From JALHST01 sp963798435 (GTDB lineage: Bacteria; Bacteroidota; Bacteroidia; Flavobacteriales; Flavobacteriaceae), in assembly GCA_963798435.1 (NCBI GenBank), contig CAWCTF010000006.1:630155-694154 (forward strand): a DNA stretch of 64,000 nucleotides. The letters run 5' to 3'. Both the position numbers and the translations under genes were made by a program. Below the pieces are notes generated by a model that ran no database searches, had not been told where the DNA came from, and saw nothing but the letters and a program-made list of their open reading frames with translations. Positions 47,771 to 58,073 of this stretch are shown piece by piece (position 1 is the first letter of the stretch; every line of letters starts with the position of its first letter).

Positions 47771-47863
47771 GGTAGGGCGCGACCGCCGGATCGCTCGGCT
47801 AGCCGTCCGAACCGTTTTGAAATTCTTGACACGCCAACTCAAAATCGTTCAGCCTTACGGGGT

Positions 47864-48307
47864 ATGACCTCTCTCAACCGATTTTCGGATCCTGTTTACT
47901 GCATCATGCGATTCATAGTTGGACTGATGTTTGCGTGTCACGGCGGTCAGAAACTTCTCGGTTTCCCAGGTGGCGGACATGGCGGCGTCCAGGGTTTGAT
48001 GCTTCTCGGTGGAATCATTGAGCTTGTCGGCGGGCTCATGATCGCGTTTGGTTTTCTGACGCGCTTGGCGGCGTTTATTTCTGCCGGTGAAATGGCGGTC
48101 GCTTATTTCACCGTGCACGCCGCGGGCAAAGCGATTGGTCACGCGCCAAGCCCGACCGAGCAATTTTTTCCCATTCTTAACAAAGGCGAACTCGCTGTCG
48201 TTCTGTGCTGGCTTTTTTTGTTCATGGTCTTTTACGGCGCGGGACGGTGGAGCATCGATGCATTATTCTTCAAGGGGAAGGCCACGGCGCCGGCGGCTTC
48301 TTTCTAG
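47864..48307 (+). CDS. DoxX-family membrane protein
   Basis: 147 aa with four membrane helices and the DoxX signature: IMRFIVGLMFACHGGQKLLG, then GIIELVGGLMIAFGFLTRLA and AFISAGEMAVAYF. The family is linked to quinone or redox roles, often with unclear function. It lies 30 bp before the dienelactone hydrolase gene in the same direction. The frame is intact. Confidence 0.9.
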   Translation: MTSLNRFSDPVYCIMRFIVGLMFACHGGQKLLGFPGGGHGGVQGLMLLGGIIELVGGLMIAFGFLTRLAAFISAGEMAVAYFTVHAAGKAIGHAPSPTEQFFPILNKGELAVVLCWLFLFMVFYGAGRWSIDALFFKGKATAPAASF

Positions 48308-48337
48308 CGAAGCCGAGAAGCTCTGATTTCCTTTCTT

Positions 48338-49130
48338 ATGACGCGAGTCATCTTCATTTTTGCATGGACGTTCGCGCTGCAATTACTTATGGCCGAACAA
48401 ATCAAGGATTTTGGTCGGGAGAGGCTGAACAGATCGCCGCGTCACGCCGAATGGGTCGATATCAAATCGGGCAGCCGCACGATCAAAGCGTTTATCGTTT
48501 ACCCGGAGCGAAAAGACAAAACACCGGCTGTGTTCGTGATCAGCGAGATCTTTGGACTAACGGATTGGGTGCGCAGTCTGTGTGACGAGCTGGCCGAAAA
48601 TGGCGTCATCGCCATAGCGCCCGACTTGCACGGCAAAAAGTTCGAAGATCTCGACGCTGCGAGGAAAGCGACATCGGAGTTGCCAAAGGAACAGGTCAAG
48701 AGCGATCTGGATGCGACTGCCGATTACGCGCTGACAAAGGTTCCAGCATGCAACGGCACGCTCGCGGTGTGCGGATTCTGTTGGGGCGGGGGAGTGACGT
48801 TTCGATTATGCCAACGAAAATCCAAAACTGAAAGCGGCCTATTCGTTTTACGGAACCGCGCCCGATGAAGCTTCCAAGGTCGCGAATATTCCATGTCCAG
48901 TTTATGGATTTTACGGTGAGAACGATGAGCGCGTGGACGCGACTATTCCCAAGGCCGAAGAACTAATGAAAGCCGCCGGAAAAAAATATGAGCCGGTGAT
49001 CTACAAAGGTGCGGGCCATGGGTTCATGCGGTCGGGCGAGCCAAACAACCCCAACGTTCGCGAAGGAGACAAAAAAGCCCGCGACGAAGCGTGGGCGCGC
49101 TGGAAGAAGTTGCTGAAGCAATTGCCGTAG
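48338..49130 (+). CDS. Dienelactone hydrolase-family protein (one frameshift)
   Basis: A signal segment (MTRVIFIFAWTFALQLLMA) is followed by a DLH fold: PAVFVISEIFGLTDWVRSLC, nucleophile CGFCWGGGV, then in the next frame AAYSFYGTAPDEA, CPVYGFYGENDERVDA (Asp) and KGAGHGFMRSGE (His). The shift lies near 48805. Total about 263 aa. It hydrolyses small esters or lactones. The natural substrate is unknown. It probably shares a message with the DoxX gene. Confidence 0.85.
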
Positions 49131-49139
49131 CATTTTCGG

Positions 49140-49272
49140 TCATTCCGAGTCAGTCGAGGCTGCAACGCAGCGGACAAAGTCCGCGAGACCAGGCTTTCAA
49201 TCTCCGATTCATTTCTCCGGTGCCACCTTCAGGCAAGTTCGAGAGATGTCTCGATTTCGCTCGACATGACAC
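49140..49272. repeat. Dispersed inverted repeat, family A (long centre)
   Basis: Left GTCATTCCGAGTCAGTCGAGG and right TCTCGATTTCGCTCGACATG flank a centre with GCAACGCAGCGGACAAAGTC. It sits between two convergent genes. Confidence 0.6.
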
Positions 49273-49289
49273 GCAAGGAAGGATCGCAA

Positions 49290-50699
49290 CTACCACCAAT
49301 AGATCTGCGCGATTTTACCGTCTTTACTGATCTTAGCAGAAAACCAGTACCAATTTCCCCCGAGGTTTACCTTGTAGCGCAGGACTTGGCCGTCTTTTCT
49401 CTCTTCACGGTCAGAGAAAACAAGTGAGCCTAACGAGCCATGATCGGCGAACCATTTCCAGAGTGCCTTGCCTGTGGCGGTCTCGAGGAAGATTCGCATC
49501 GGCGACGTGAATGCTGAAGGTTCGTAGTTCCCCTTTAGCAGACCAGACATGACGCCCTTTAGCTTTGTTGTCGTCTTTGGATCAGGATCTGGATTCGCTT
49601 CCGGTCGTTTCAGCGCCGGCAGAGACATTCCGGCAAGATCGATAACCAATTGATCAACGATTCTGTCCGCGCGATTTGTGAGAACAATAACGGTCAGTCT
49701 GTCATCGATGAATCGGTAGATGGCTGACGAAAAACCGGGCGTCCCACCGCTGTGCTGGATGAGGCGATGACCATGGTAGCTGTCAACGAACCAGCCGAAG
49801 CCGTAATTGAATGGTGCGTCTGCGCCATTATTGGCTACAGCCACAGCCCACATTTGCTCGAGGCTTGATTTTTTTAGCAATCTCTCGGTGTAAAGCGCTG
49901 CATCCCATTTCGCCATGTCTTCGACAGTGGAAAGAAGACTTCCCGCCGAGAATGCGATCGCGGGAAGAAGAATCGGCCGATTCTCAAAATGATCGTTCTT
50001 CCATTCGTAGCCTGAAGCGCGGTTCGGAACGATCGGTTGCGGGTCGGTGCTGCGAGTCGCGGCCATGTCGAGCGGCTTGAAAATCCGATTTGCCAGGAAT
50101 TCCCAGTAGGACTCGCCGCTGACCTTTTCAATGATGATGCCCAGAAGGTAATAACCGGTATTGTCGTACGCCCAGGTCTCGCCCGGCTGAAACTCCACGG
50201 GCAATTTGTAAAACATCCGGAGCAACTCATCGCGCGCTGGAGTTGTCTCAAATGCGAGGTTTGTTTTGAAGACGTCAAGCCAATGCGGCACAGCGACATG
50301 ATTTTGGATGCCGCCCGTATGAGTGAGCAGATGTCGAATTGTAATGACGCGCCAGGTTTCCGGTGCGTCCGGAAAATATTTTGTGATTGCATCCTCAAGA
50401 CGAATCTTGCCGTCCTCCACAAGCATCATGATTGCCGCGGCGGTAAACTGCTTCGTGTTCGAGCCGATTTCGTAAACCGTTTCCTTTTGTGCTGGCGCTT
50501 TTAACTCGAGATTCGCGAATCCGTATCCCTGCACTTTGATAACACGACCATCCCGAATAATGGCGAGCGAAAGGCCCGGGATGTGTAGCCGTCCCATCTG
50601 CCCGGAGATGTAATCGTCGATCGTGTCGGCTCGTGTTGAAAACAACGCGGCTAAACTTGCCAGGCATGTAGCGGCGAAGACACGATGCCTGGTTGTCAT
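49290..50699 (-). CDS. Class C beta-lactamase-like serine hydrolase, secreted
   Basis: The start MTTRHRVFAATCLASLAALF gives a signal peptide. A longer open frame upstream overlaps the S46 gene and is not used. Active-site motifs: GSNTK (SxxK), YDNTGY (YxN) and IQHSGGTPG. The carboxyl third is a beta domain (KVNLGGNWYWFSAKISKDGK). 469 aa. Often labelled beta-lactamase, but family members are D-aminopeptidases, esterases or penicillin-binding proteins. It lies 10 bp past the end of the S46 peptidase gene, so the pair is likely co-expressed and both may handle peptides. Confidence 0.9.
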   Translation of the reverse strand: MTTRHRVFAATCLASLAALFSTRADTIDDYISGQMGRLHIPGLSLAIIRDGRVIKVQGYGFANLELKAPAQKETVYEIGSNTKQFTAAAIMMLVEDGKIRLEDAITKYFPDAPETWRVITIRHLLTHTGGIQNHVAVPHWLDVFKTNLAFETTPARDELLRMFYKLPVEFQPGETWAYDNTGYYLLGIIIEKVSGESYWEFLANRIFKPLDMAATRSTDPQPIVPNRASGYEWKNDHFENRPILLPAIAFSAGSLLSTVEDMAKWDAALYTERLLKKSSLEQMWAVAVANNGADAPFNYGFGWFVDSYHGHRLIQHSGGTPGFSSAIYRFIDDRLTVIVLTNRADRIVDQLVIDLAGMSLPALKRPEANPDPDPKTTTKLKGVMSGLLKGNYEPSAFTSPMRIFLETATGKALWKWFADHGSLGSLVFSDREERKDGQVLRYKVNLGGNWYWFSAKISKDGKIAQIYWW

Positions 50700-50709
50700 C
50701 GAAGGCAGA

Positions 50710-52830
50710 CTATCTTGTCGGGTTCTCCAACTCGTCCGCGAGCGCGCTCGCACCGTAAACCTTTCGAAGCGCCTCGATGATTGCGGCCGAATCGACTGAC
50801 ACAGCGCGCGCCTGCGTGTCCGTGTAAATGCAGTCGAGCACCAGCGATTGAATGTTGCCGTCGAAAATGATTCCGACGAATTCATTTGCCTTGTTTACGA
50901 CCGGGCTGCCGCTATTGCCGCCGATAATGTCGGCGTCGGAAACGAAATTGAATTTGGTCGCCAGATTAAGACTCGGTTTCGCGTCAATCCAGCGCCTGGG
51001 CAGATCGAACGGCGGCCGGTTGTCGTGCTCGGCGGCCCGTTGATACAAACCTGCGAAATCAGTGAACGCGGGGAATCTGTTTCCCGTCCTGTTCGTATCC
51101 GCGCACGGTTCCGTACGAGAGCCGTAGAGAAAAGGTCGCATCCGGGTACGTGCTCGTGCCTTGTAGGGCGAAACGCGCCTTTGCGATTTCTGAATACGCC
51201 TGTTTTTTGATTTCATCCTGCTCGTTGTTAATCTTTCGTGCTTGTCTGGCTGGCGCATCGATCATGCGGGCGAGATCAATCATCGGATCATGCGCGGCAT
51301 GCAATCCAGGCGCGCCTTTGCTGTAGAGATCTTTGCGCACAGTCACGTCCTTGAGCTTTGTGCCAGTCACCAGTTCCGCCGCGCGGGCGTGCGGCGATTT
51401 TCCGGCGAGCACTTTTTTCACCAACGGATTGTCCGCTCCGAATTGCGATGCGAAATCGGTCAGTGAATCGGTGAGCCGCAAAATTTCGTAGTCGTCGTAC
51501 ACCGGTTCGTTGGAGAACAGATCCAGTTCCAACGACTCACGCGCGCTGTCGCGAAAAGCCGCGATTCTTTCCCCGTTCGGTTTTGCGCGCTCATCAGCGG
51601 CGCGCAGTAGCAGGCGCGCATACTTGAAAAGATTCCCGGAAAATGCACGCGGTCCGCGATAACCAATCGTGACGCGGGCGTTCCTGCTCGAGGTAGTTGT
51701 ACACTGGCGCGTTCTTTGCAATCTCGGCTTGGGCACGTTTGATCCGGTTATAGGCAGAAAGTGTCGGATTTGAATTTCGAATCTCGGCCAGTGGCGTCGC
51801 GCAATTTTCGCTCGCTCGTTTGCAATGCCGACCAGATTTGCGGATCAAGCAGTCCGGCCAGAAGACCGTCGTATCGTTTGCGATTGTTTTGATCTCCAAA
51901 CAAGTCCTCGCGCGCTTTCCGTGCGTTTTCGAATGAGCGTGCGCTGTAGGCCGATTCCAGCACTTCGCGCCGGTAAAACATGTTCAGGATGTACGGGAGA
52001 TATCGATCACGCGTGTCCGCCAGTTCATCCAAGGTCAGTTGCCGATCTGTTTTTCCAGGGCTGCCGCTTACAAAGATCAGTTCTCCGTCGGTTGGCCCCG
52101 TTGGGTTGAATTTGAGAAAGTGCTCGATCTTCGCCGGCTGACCATTTTCGTAAACGCGAAAAAGGCAGATATCGAGATCGTAGCGTGGATACTCGAAGTT
52201 GTCGGGATCGCCGCCAAAGAAAGCCATCTGCTGCTCGGGTGCGAAAACCAGGCGCACGTCGTCGTAGCGTTTGTATCGGTAAAGGTGGTACGCCCCGCCT
52301 TGATACAGCGTAACGACGTCCGATCGGAGCCCGGTCTTATCTTTGCTTTCCTTTTCAATGGCAGCGATGGCGGCGTTGCGCGCCTTTGAAGCCTGGTCGT
52401 TCGTCATGCCCGGTTTCACCGCGCTCGGTTACTCGCGCAGTCACGTCTTCAATGGACATGAGAACGTTGAGCTCAAGATCGGTTGATTTCATTTCCTCGG
52501 CTTGTGTTTTGGCATAAAACCGTCCCGCAGATAATTGTGCTGCGCATCGCCCATCTTCTGCAATGTGTCGGCTCCGACGTGGTGGTTTGTGATCACGAGG
52601 CCATTTGCTGAAACGAACGAGCCGCTCCCGCCGGAGTTGAATCGGACACTGGCCTTTTGCAGATGCTCAAGCCACTGCGGCGTCGGCTCGAATTGGTATT
52701 TTTCTTCGAGCTGTTTCAGCGGTGGCGCATTAAACAGCCACATCCCTTCGTCAGCTTTTGCAGACGTAATCATTCCGACAAGAAAGATCAGAGCTGAACA
52801 GCGAAGCTGCAGGCGAAACCACGTGTACAT
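50710..52830 (-). CDS. S46-family dipeptidyl-peptidase (DPP7/DPP11-like), frameshifted
   Basis: The start MYTWFRLQLRCSALIFLVGM gives a signal peptide, and the mature protein begins near DEGMWLF. The motif FVSANGLVITNHHVG carries the catalytic His (about H84). Later come MAFFGGDPDNFEYPRYDLDI, FNPTGPTDGELIFVSGSPGK, and VSDADIIGGNSGSPVVNKAN carrying the catalytic Ser. At least four shifts (near 52490, 52420, 51745 and 51060-51260) split it. The sum is about 700 aa, usual for S46. These enzymes clip dipeptides in the periplasm. Confidence 0.85.
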
Positions 52831-53048
52831 GCGCGAATCATAAAGGGCGGAGATTAACGCGACAAATTGAAAGCGGCGGAGCACCGGCACAGTCCAAAAC
52901 GCAAACGAGAAATCTTCTCTAGCGATCACGGCCAAGTCTTGGAGTGCGCCAGTGCTCTGGCGCTTTTTGAAGCACACGCACAGAAGACGCTTGTAGATAA
53001 TCTACTCGCGCTCTCGCCAATCGCGGTGGTTTGAATAATTGTGCTCTG

Positions 53049-53810
53049 ATGTTTCGACCCAAGCGTCGCAAAATTGAGCGGCTCGATTTCATTCTGGCCG
53101 GCGCGCAAAAGTCCGGGACAACGGCGCTGCATTACTTTTTGAGCAGACGTCCAGACATCGTGATGGGCGACCAGCAGGAGATCCACTTCTTTGATAACGA
53201 TGCACTGTTCGTTGCCGAACCCGATTACGAGCAATTACATGAGCATTATCCGTTGCTTGCTCCTTCCATGATCGCGGGAGATTGCACGCCTAGTTACATA
53301 TATCACGCGACGGCCGCTGAGCGGATTTTTGAATACAATCCAAAGATTAAGTTTCTGGTGCTCCTGCGAAACCCGGTCGAGCGCGCTTTTGCGCATTGGA
53401 ACATGCAACGATTCAGAAACCGCGAACCGCTGGATTTCTTCGACGCCGTGCGCGAAGAGCAAACCCGCATCGCCGGCGCGCCAACGGCTGAAGCGCGCCG
53501 TTTCGCTTACATCGACCGTGGGTTTTACGGACGACAACTCGAACGCATCTTCAAATTTTTTCCGCGCGAGCAAGTGAAGGCCGTAAAATTCGAAGATTTC
53601 AAGGCGAACCAGCGTGAAGCGGTCGCGTCGATCTTGTCATTCCTTGGCCGCAAACCTCTACATTCGATCCGCAACAAAGACAGAAACATCGTGCCGTATG
53701 AGCGGGCGATGAACTGGGAGGAGCGCGTTTTCCTTTACAATCTTTTCGCCGAGGACATCGCGAAAGTTGAGCAACTGCTGGGCTGGAATTGTTCAGATTG
53801 GAAATTGTGA
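53049..53810 (+). CDS. Sulfotransferase
   Basis: From ATG 53049: MFRPKRRKIERLDFILAGAQ then KSGTTAL, the PAPS-binding 5'-phosphosulfate loop. The 3'-phosphate motif is in LVLLRNPVERAFAHWNM. GDCTPSYIYH is conserved in the family. 253 aa, intact. It transfers sulfate from PAPS to a carbohydrate or lipid. Acceptor unknown. Neighbouring methyltransferase and glycosyltransferase genes suggest glycan decoration. Confidence 0.88.
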   Translation: MFRPKRRKIERLDFILAGAQKSGTTALHYFLSRRPDIVMGDQQEIHFFDNDALFVAEPDYEQLHEHYPLLAPSMIAGDCTPSYIYHATAAERIFEYNPKIKFLVLLRNPVERAFAHWNMQRFRNREPLDFFDAVREEQTRIAGAPTAEARRFAYIDRGFYGRQLERIFKFFPREQVKAVKFEDFKANQREAVASILSFLGRKPLHSIRNKDRNIVPYERAMNWEERVFLYNLFAEDIAKVEQLLGWNCSDWKL

Positions 53811-53882
53811 CGCCGCCGACTCCTGCAGGGCAACCGCTCCGGTTGCCAAGGAACGGCAGGCAGCGCGGCTGTTTTACAATTT

Positions 53883-54641
53883 TCAAACCTGTCTGAATCG
53901 CGGCTGTTTATTCGGATTGGCAGAAAGCAGCGCTTTCCAACGCACGATCCGTGCGCCTTGCGATTCAAAAAAAGCTCGCAGGTCCGGGGTAAAAAACGAA
54001 GAACCGTCCTGTCGGCGATTGAATTCCAAAAGGAGCCGTCCATCGGGCTTTAGAAATCGCCTCCGCACGTCGTCGATAAAAAATTTCCAGTCTGCCTTTG
54101 TCCATTCCAGCCATTCACCGTTTTCGCCTCGCGCGATTCGGTGAAAACAAACGCGGTGCGCGGTGACGAGGTCGAATGTTTTGCCGAGATCAGGCAAAGG
54201 TGTTTGCGCGTTGATGCGCGCTACAACGCGGTTCACGCCGAAGAGCTGGGTTGTACCACGGAAGAAAGGCTCGTCGTCTGGATCGAGACCTAACCCTTCG
54301 TGTCCAAACAGCCGGCAGAGATAAAGAAAATAGCCCGGGCCGCAGCCAAGATCCAGGATCTGGAGCGGAGGCGACCTATCGAGCCATAGATCCTGCACGC
54401 GCTTTACGTTCACGCCGATCCAATAGTCAGCGTCCTCATAAGCGTTGATCTTTCGCGCATTCGGACGATACGGAAAATGCTGGCGCAGCCTTGCCAACTC
54501 CGGTTGATCAATCGACGCAAGAATCCGACCAGAGTTTACGGGGTGTGTCCAACGGCAGGCGTGTTCCCAGAGGCTTTCCACCGCATCCCGGGTAAAGACC
54601 TTTTGCACTTTTTTGGAAAGTCGCACTGCAAAACGATGCAA
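53883..54641 (-). CDS. Class I SAM-dependent methyltransferase
   Basis: 252 aa. Motif I is LQILDLGCGPGYFLYLCRLF (about residues 92-111), with acidic GLGLDPDDEP after it and the later LKPDGRLLLEFNRRQDGSSF. The amino third is helical and may bind the acceptor. The substrate is not known. It is intact and convergent with the sulfotransferase. Confidence 0.85.
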   Translation of the reverse strand: MHRFAVRLSKKVQKVFTRDAVESLWEHACRWTHPVNSGRILASIDQPELARLRQHFPYRPNARKINAYEDADYWIGVNVKRVQDLWLDRSPPLQILDLGCGPGYFLYLCRLFGHEGLGLDPDDEPFFRGTTQLFGVNRVVARINAQTPLPDLGKTFDLVTAHRVCFHRIARGENGEWLEWTKADWKFFIDDVRRRFLKPDGRLLLEFNRRQDGSSFFTPDLRAFFESQGARIVRWKALLSANPNKQPRFRQV

Positions 54642-54709
54642 CGAAGCGCGTGATACTCAAGAAATGAGAGCTGGCCCAGCGGTCGGCCTGCAGGTACTGG
54701 CCGGTATCA

Positions 54710-55324
54710 TCACTGGTCGATTTCTACCCGGACGAGGCCCGTGGACCCTCCGTGTGTCATAAGTCCGCCTGCCCAACCATTGCCCGGGTAGAAGAATTGC
54801 TCGTAACGCCAAAGCATTTGCAACTCCGCGCCTGACGATTTCGTCCAATGGAGTTTATAGTAGATGTGCCGTTTCCAGGACGGCGAGTGACCGGTCATGA
54901 AATTGAAATCGAATGGTGTCGGCCAACTGAGAACGCTACGGCGCGTCGCAAGAACCGCCTGATCGCCAGCGGGCGGCATCGCGGCAAGACGATCGCCCGT
55001 ATCTTTTGCAGTGGATGTCAGCGAGCCAAACGCGAAGACCTTGCCGCCACTCGCCAATGCAAGCTGATTGTCTTTGGTCGAGCCAACATTCACCGAGATG
55101 TTTGGGCTGACCTCGTTCAGGCTCAAGCTGAGGTCGTTCACGATGAGAATGCCGCCGGTTCCACTGCCCTCATAGGCGATGGAGTGAATCAGGGCCGATT
55201 GCGTTTCGGCCGTCCAATAACGATCAAGGAACGATGAGATTTCGCGTCCGCGAAAAATCCAGAGCGCGGACAACGGGGTGGCGAACAATATAAAAGCCGC
55301 AAGCCAGATGAGGATTCGTCGCAT
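54710..55324 (-). CDS. Hypothetical membrane-anchored or exported protein
   Basis: 204 aa. An amino-terminal hydrophobic anchor (ILIWLAAFILFATPLSALWI) is followed by a soluble, beta-rich part (GTGGILIVNDLSLSLNEVSP and KLHWTKSSGAELQMLWRYEQ). No known family recognised. It lies about 70 bp upstream of the methyltransferase on the same strand. Confidence 0.6.
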   Translation of the reverse strand: MRRILIWLAAFILFATPLSALWIFRGREISSFLDRYWTAETQSALIHSIAYEGSGTGGILIVNDLSLSLNEVSPNISVNVGSTKDNQLALASGGKVFAFGSLTSTAKDTGDRLAAMPPAGDQAVLATRRSVLSWPTPFDFNFMTGHSPSWKRHIYYKLHWTKSSGAELQMLWRYEQFFYPGNGWAGGLMTHGGSTGLVRVEIDQ

Positions 55325-55380
55325 AGAACTCCGAATTTATCCGCGTGCCCTTTCAAATTTAGCAGTAGTCCGTTCTCTAT

Positions 55381-55641
55381 CTAACCTCTTACGATTGCTT
55401 CCACCGGCGTTTCGGCAATGGCGCGCATTGAGCGGATCACCAGCGGCTCACGATGCTCGCCCACGTCGAGCCCCGCCAAGCCCTCGGCGAGCGCATGATG
55501 CCCGCCGCGTTTCGTCTCGCTCTCAGGCACGAAATAGCCATGCTTCAACAATTCGGCGCGGTTCTCCTGCAGAAACCACTGGATCGAAGTCTTACCCGAT
55601 TTGTGTGGTCCGACATGGATGTAGCAGACGCGCTTTGTCAT
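55381..55641 (-). pseudogene. Truncated sulfotransferase-like amino-terminal fragment
   Basis: 86 aa: MTKRVCYIHVGPHKSGKTSI, then QWFLQENRAELLKHGYFVP. The GPHKSGKTSIQ loop is the PAPS-binding site of sulfotransferases (usual GPHKTGTTS). The frame stops at EAIVRG and the following 60 bp do not continue the fold, so only a stub remains. Either a real relic or an end damaged by indels. Confidence 0.6.
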
Positions 55642-55795
55642 GCTCTAACTTCAGAGAATGGAGGAACCTCACAGTTGCTGACGGGCTCATGCAATGCAAG
55701 CGCGACGTCATTCTGCTTTTGTGGCTAGTGCCCGTTATGCTGAGCGATCAAGTCAGATGATCGTACAATTATTGATCACATGGCAAATTTCGTTT

Positions 55796-56470
55796 ATGCC
55801 GAAGACCGCAATGAGCAGCGCGCCACAGCACATTGACAAGCCAGAACCACGTGGGCAGGCAATAGCCGCATTTCTCGCCATCGGCGCGATTTACCTGGCA
55901 CTGCCACGAAACGTCGTTGTCGGTCCGATTTGGTTGCTGCCAACTGTGATTCTCGTTTTGCTCGTGCCAACGGTAGTGAGCCATCGTGTAGGAAAACAAT
56001 CACTCAATCGGCTTCTCGGGTTCGTCATTAATGGAATCACAACAATGGCGTTGATCGGCTCGGTACTTTTGCTCGTGCGCCTGTTGCCTACGCACCGCGA
56101 GTCCCCATTGCAGATACTGCGGTCCGGTGGTCTGCTTTGGCTGACCAATGTGATCGTTTTCGCCCTCTGGTACTGGCGCCTGGACGGCGGCGGACCAACC
56201 CTGCGACAGCAGCTAAAGAAATTCGGCAGCACAAGTTTTCTTTTCCCACAAATGCAAATTCCACACGACGAGCGCGAGGAATTTGCGTGTGCGCTCTGGC
56301 GACCGCGTTTTGTCGATTATCTCTTCGTCTCGTTTACGCAGAGTTCGACCTTCGGGCCGACTGACGCGCCGTTGCTCGCTCGCTGGGCGAAAGTCTTGGC
56401 AATGATCCAGATTTTCATTTCGCTGAGCATCTTGGTCTTGCTGATCTCAGGCGCTGTCGGCGCGTTGTGA
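55796..56470 (+). CDS. Multi-helix membrane protein, unknown
   Basis: The start is taken at MPKTAMSSAP. Two upstream in-frame ATGs are less likely. Six or so hydrophobic segments: AIAAFLAIGAIYLALP, GPIWLLPTVILVLLVP, GITTMALIGSVLLLVRLL, GLLWLTNVIVFALWYWRL, then a conserved-looking RPRFVDYLFVSFTQSSTFGP and AMIQIFISLSILVLLISGAV. The DYLFVSFT-x-S-x-x-F-x-P-T-D part recalls the pore region of two-helix ion-channel folds, but the K+ filter is absent. About 224 aa, function unknown. Confidence 0.65.
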   Translation: MPKTAMSSAPQHIDKPEPRGQAIAAFLAIGAIYLALPRNVVVGPIWLLPTVILVLLVPTVVSHRVGKQSLNRLLGFVINGITTMALIGSVLLLVRLLPTHRESPLQILRSGGLLWLTNVIVFALWYWRLDGGGPTLRQQLKKFGSTSFLFPQMQIPHDEREEFACALWRPRFVDYLFVSFTQSSTFGPTDAPLLARWAKVLAMIQIFISLSILVLLISGAVGAL

Positions 56471-56570
56471 CCTGTAACTACGAAGCGGCGCGGTGCACTT
56501 TCGCCGCCATCACTTCACATGACCGCCACCAGGGCGGTGCCTACAGCGAAATTGCGATTGACGCGATTCA

Positions 56571-56714
56571 CTACTTGCCGACTAAAATCAATATGCCTGT
56601 GATAAGTGCTAAAACTCCCATAACGATTGCGCCGATGGCAAGGTGAAAGAGGGTAGTGATTCCCACAAGAATCAGGTAGATACCGAGCAGCAACATTCCG
56701 ATGTTTTTCGTCAT
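56571..56714 (-). CDS. Small 47-aa membrane protein
   Basis: MTKNIGMLLLGIYLILVGIT, then TLFHLAIGAIVMGVLALITG: two hydrophobic helices separated by a short turn, ending ILILVGK. Similar tiny proteins are widespread and unnamed. The upstream frame continues to 56786, but its extra 24 codons are non-hydrophobic. Confidence 0.6.
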   Translation of the reverse strand: MTKNIGMLLLGIYLILVGITTLFHLAIGAIVMGVLALITGILILVGK

Positions 56715-56896
56715 GCGTGTTTCCTGAGGCAAACCGCTTGCCTTTGCACGCTTAAACCGCGTGCTGCTAGAAATCTCGCAGCCCAAATAACGAGGATCGA
56801 GCCGTTCCGTTGTTCGCTTCCACTCTTCAACAATTTATCGAACCGATCCGGAAGCTTTGTGATTGATCTGGCTTCGCTCGAGTGAATAATCGCGGT

Positions 56897-57159
56897 ATGG
56901 ACCGCGGCAAGATCATTTTCCTCCGGAACTTTTTCTACGCCGCATTTGTCATCGCCCTCATCTTCGCTCTGTTCTATTTCGCCGCGACAACTCTATTCTG
57001 GAATACTGGGGAGTATCCCTGAGCCACCCACTTCTTCAGAATCGACGAGAAAGAATTCGGCAGACTGGTTCTGCTATTCTTTATCCAACTGCGCATCGTG
57101 GTCGTCTTTTTCTTTCTTGTGCGGCGTTGGCCTTGCACTGGATGGCTAGGAACAGATAG
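56897..57159 (+). CDS. Small two-helix membrane protein, frameshifted
   Basis: The ATG at 56897 gives MDRGKIIFLRNFFYAAFVIA then LIFALFYFAATTLFWNTGEY before a stop. One frame over the text continues THFFRIDEKEFGRLVLLFFI and QLRIVVVFFFLV, and after another shift ALALHWMARNR and a stop at 57157. Joined, about 85-90 aa with two helices. Family unknown to me. Confidence 0.45.
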
Positions 57160-57229
57160 GGATCCTCTTCCAGATGCCGCGGCGGGTGCGCTGCCCAATT
57201 TAGAGCGCGAGAATGCATGAGACGGCGCC

Positions 57230-57940
57230 TCATGGTTTTGTGCTGATCACGATCCCGTAGCCGGTAAATTCGCTGGAAAATATCCGTTCTGATTGAAGAG
57301 CTTTCGAGAGGCCGCGAAGTCCCCATCGACAGCAAATCTTAAACGCGAGCATCAACACTCCCATTAGCCCAAGCTGTTTCCTCGCTTCCCGCGTCCATTC
57401 CGACATCAGTGCAGATTTATCAACGGCTTTGATCTGAGTTAGACCGGCATGACGAAACAGCCACTCCCAGCCTTCAAGCGTTTCCGGTTTTTCACCCTCG
57501 ATTTCTGCAAGGGTAAGTTTTAGCTCATCCGGAGCGCCCTCCTTCCAGCACAAATCGTGAATTCCAATGCGTCCGCCGGGACGGACCACCCGTGCCATCT
57601 CGCCCAAGACGCGCTCTTTTTCCAAAAAACACAGCGTGCATTCACAAATAGCGACATCAAACGCGCTGTCAGCGAATGGCAGGTTGGCTGCACTCCCGCC
57701 TTTCTAAACTCGATTCTCAGATTTCTTGACTGCGCCTTCGCTTCTGCCCGCCGAATCATCTGGTCAGACCGATCAATTCCGTGAAGTTGTGCTCCGAATC
57801 TCTCGCTAATGAAACAAGCGGTTTCCCCCGTTCCACAGGCAACGTCGAGCACTTTGGTGCCCTTCTCAATGCTGCATAACCGGGCCAGCTCTTCGGTTAG
57901 CTCTAAAACCACCGGGGTGGAGGCTCTCCACCTTCAGCAT
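57230..57940 (-). CDS. SAM-dependent methyltransferase, frameshifted
   Basis: From MLKVESLHPGG (start 57940) the text joins ELTEELARLCSIEKGTKVLD, then VACGTGETACFISERFGAQL (motif I), then one frame over NLPFADSAFDVAICE, LEKERVLGEMARVVRPGGRI and the carboxyl half to STKP. Shifts near 57900 and 57700. About 236 aa, class I (UbiE/arsenite-methyltransferase-like) layout. Substrate unknown. Confidence 0.8.
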
Positions 57941-58073
57941 TCCCGTCTCGGCCACGCCCTCGAGCGAAGGCCGATCGGTACAGCCCCTCTGCGTGGCTTC
58001 CATTGAATCCTGTCCGTCCTGGCGCCATTCGATGACTGATAATTGGCTGCATTTGGGCCGCATTTCGGCTCGT

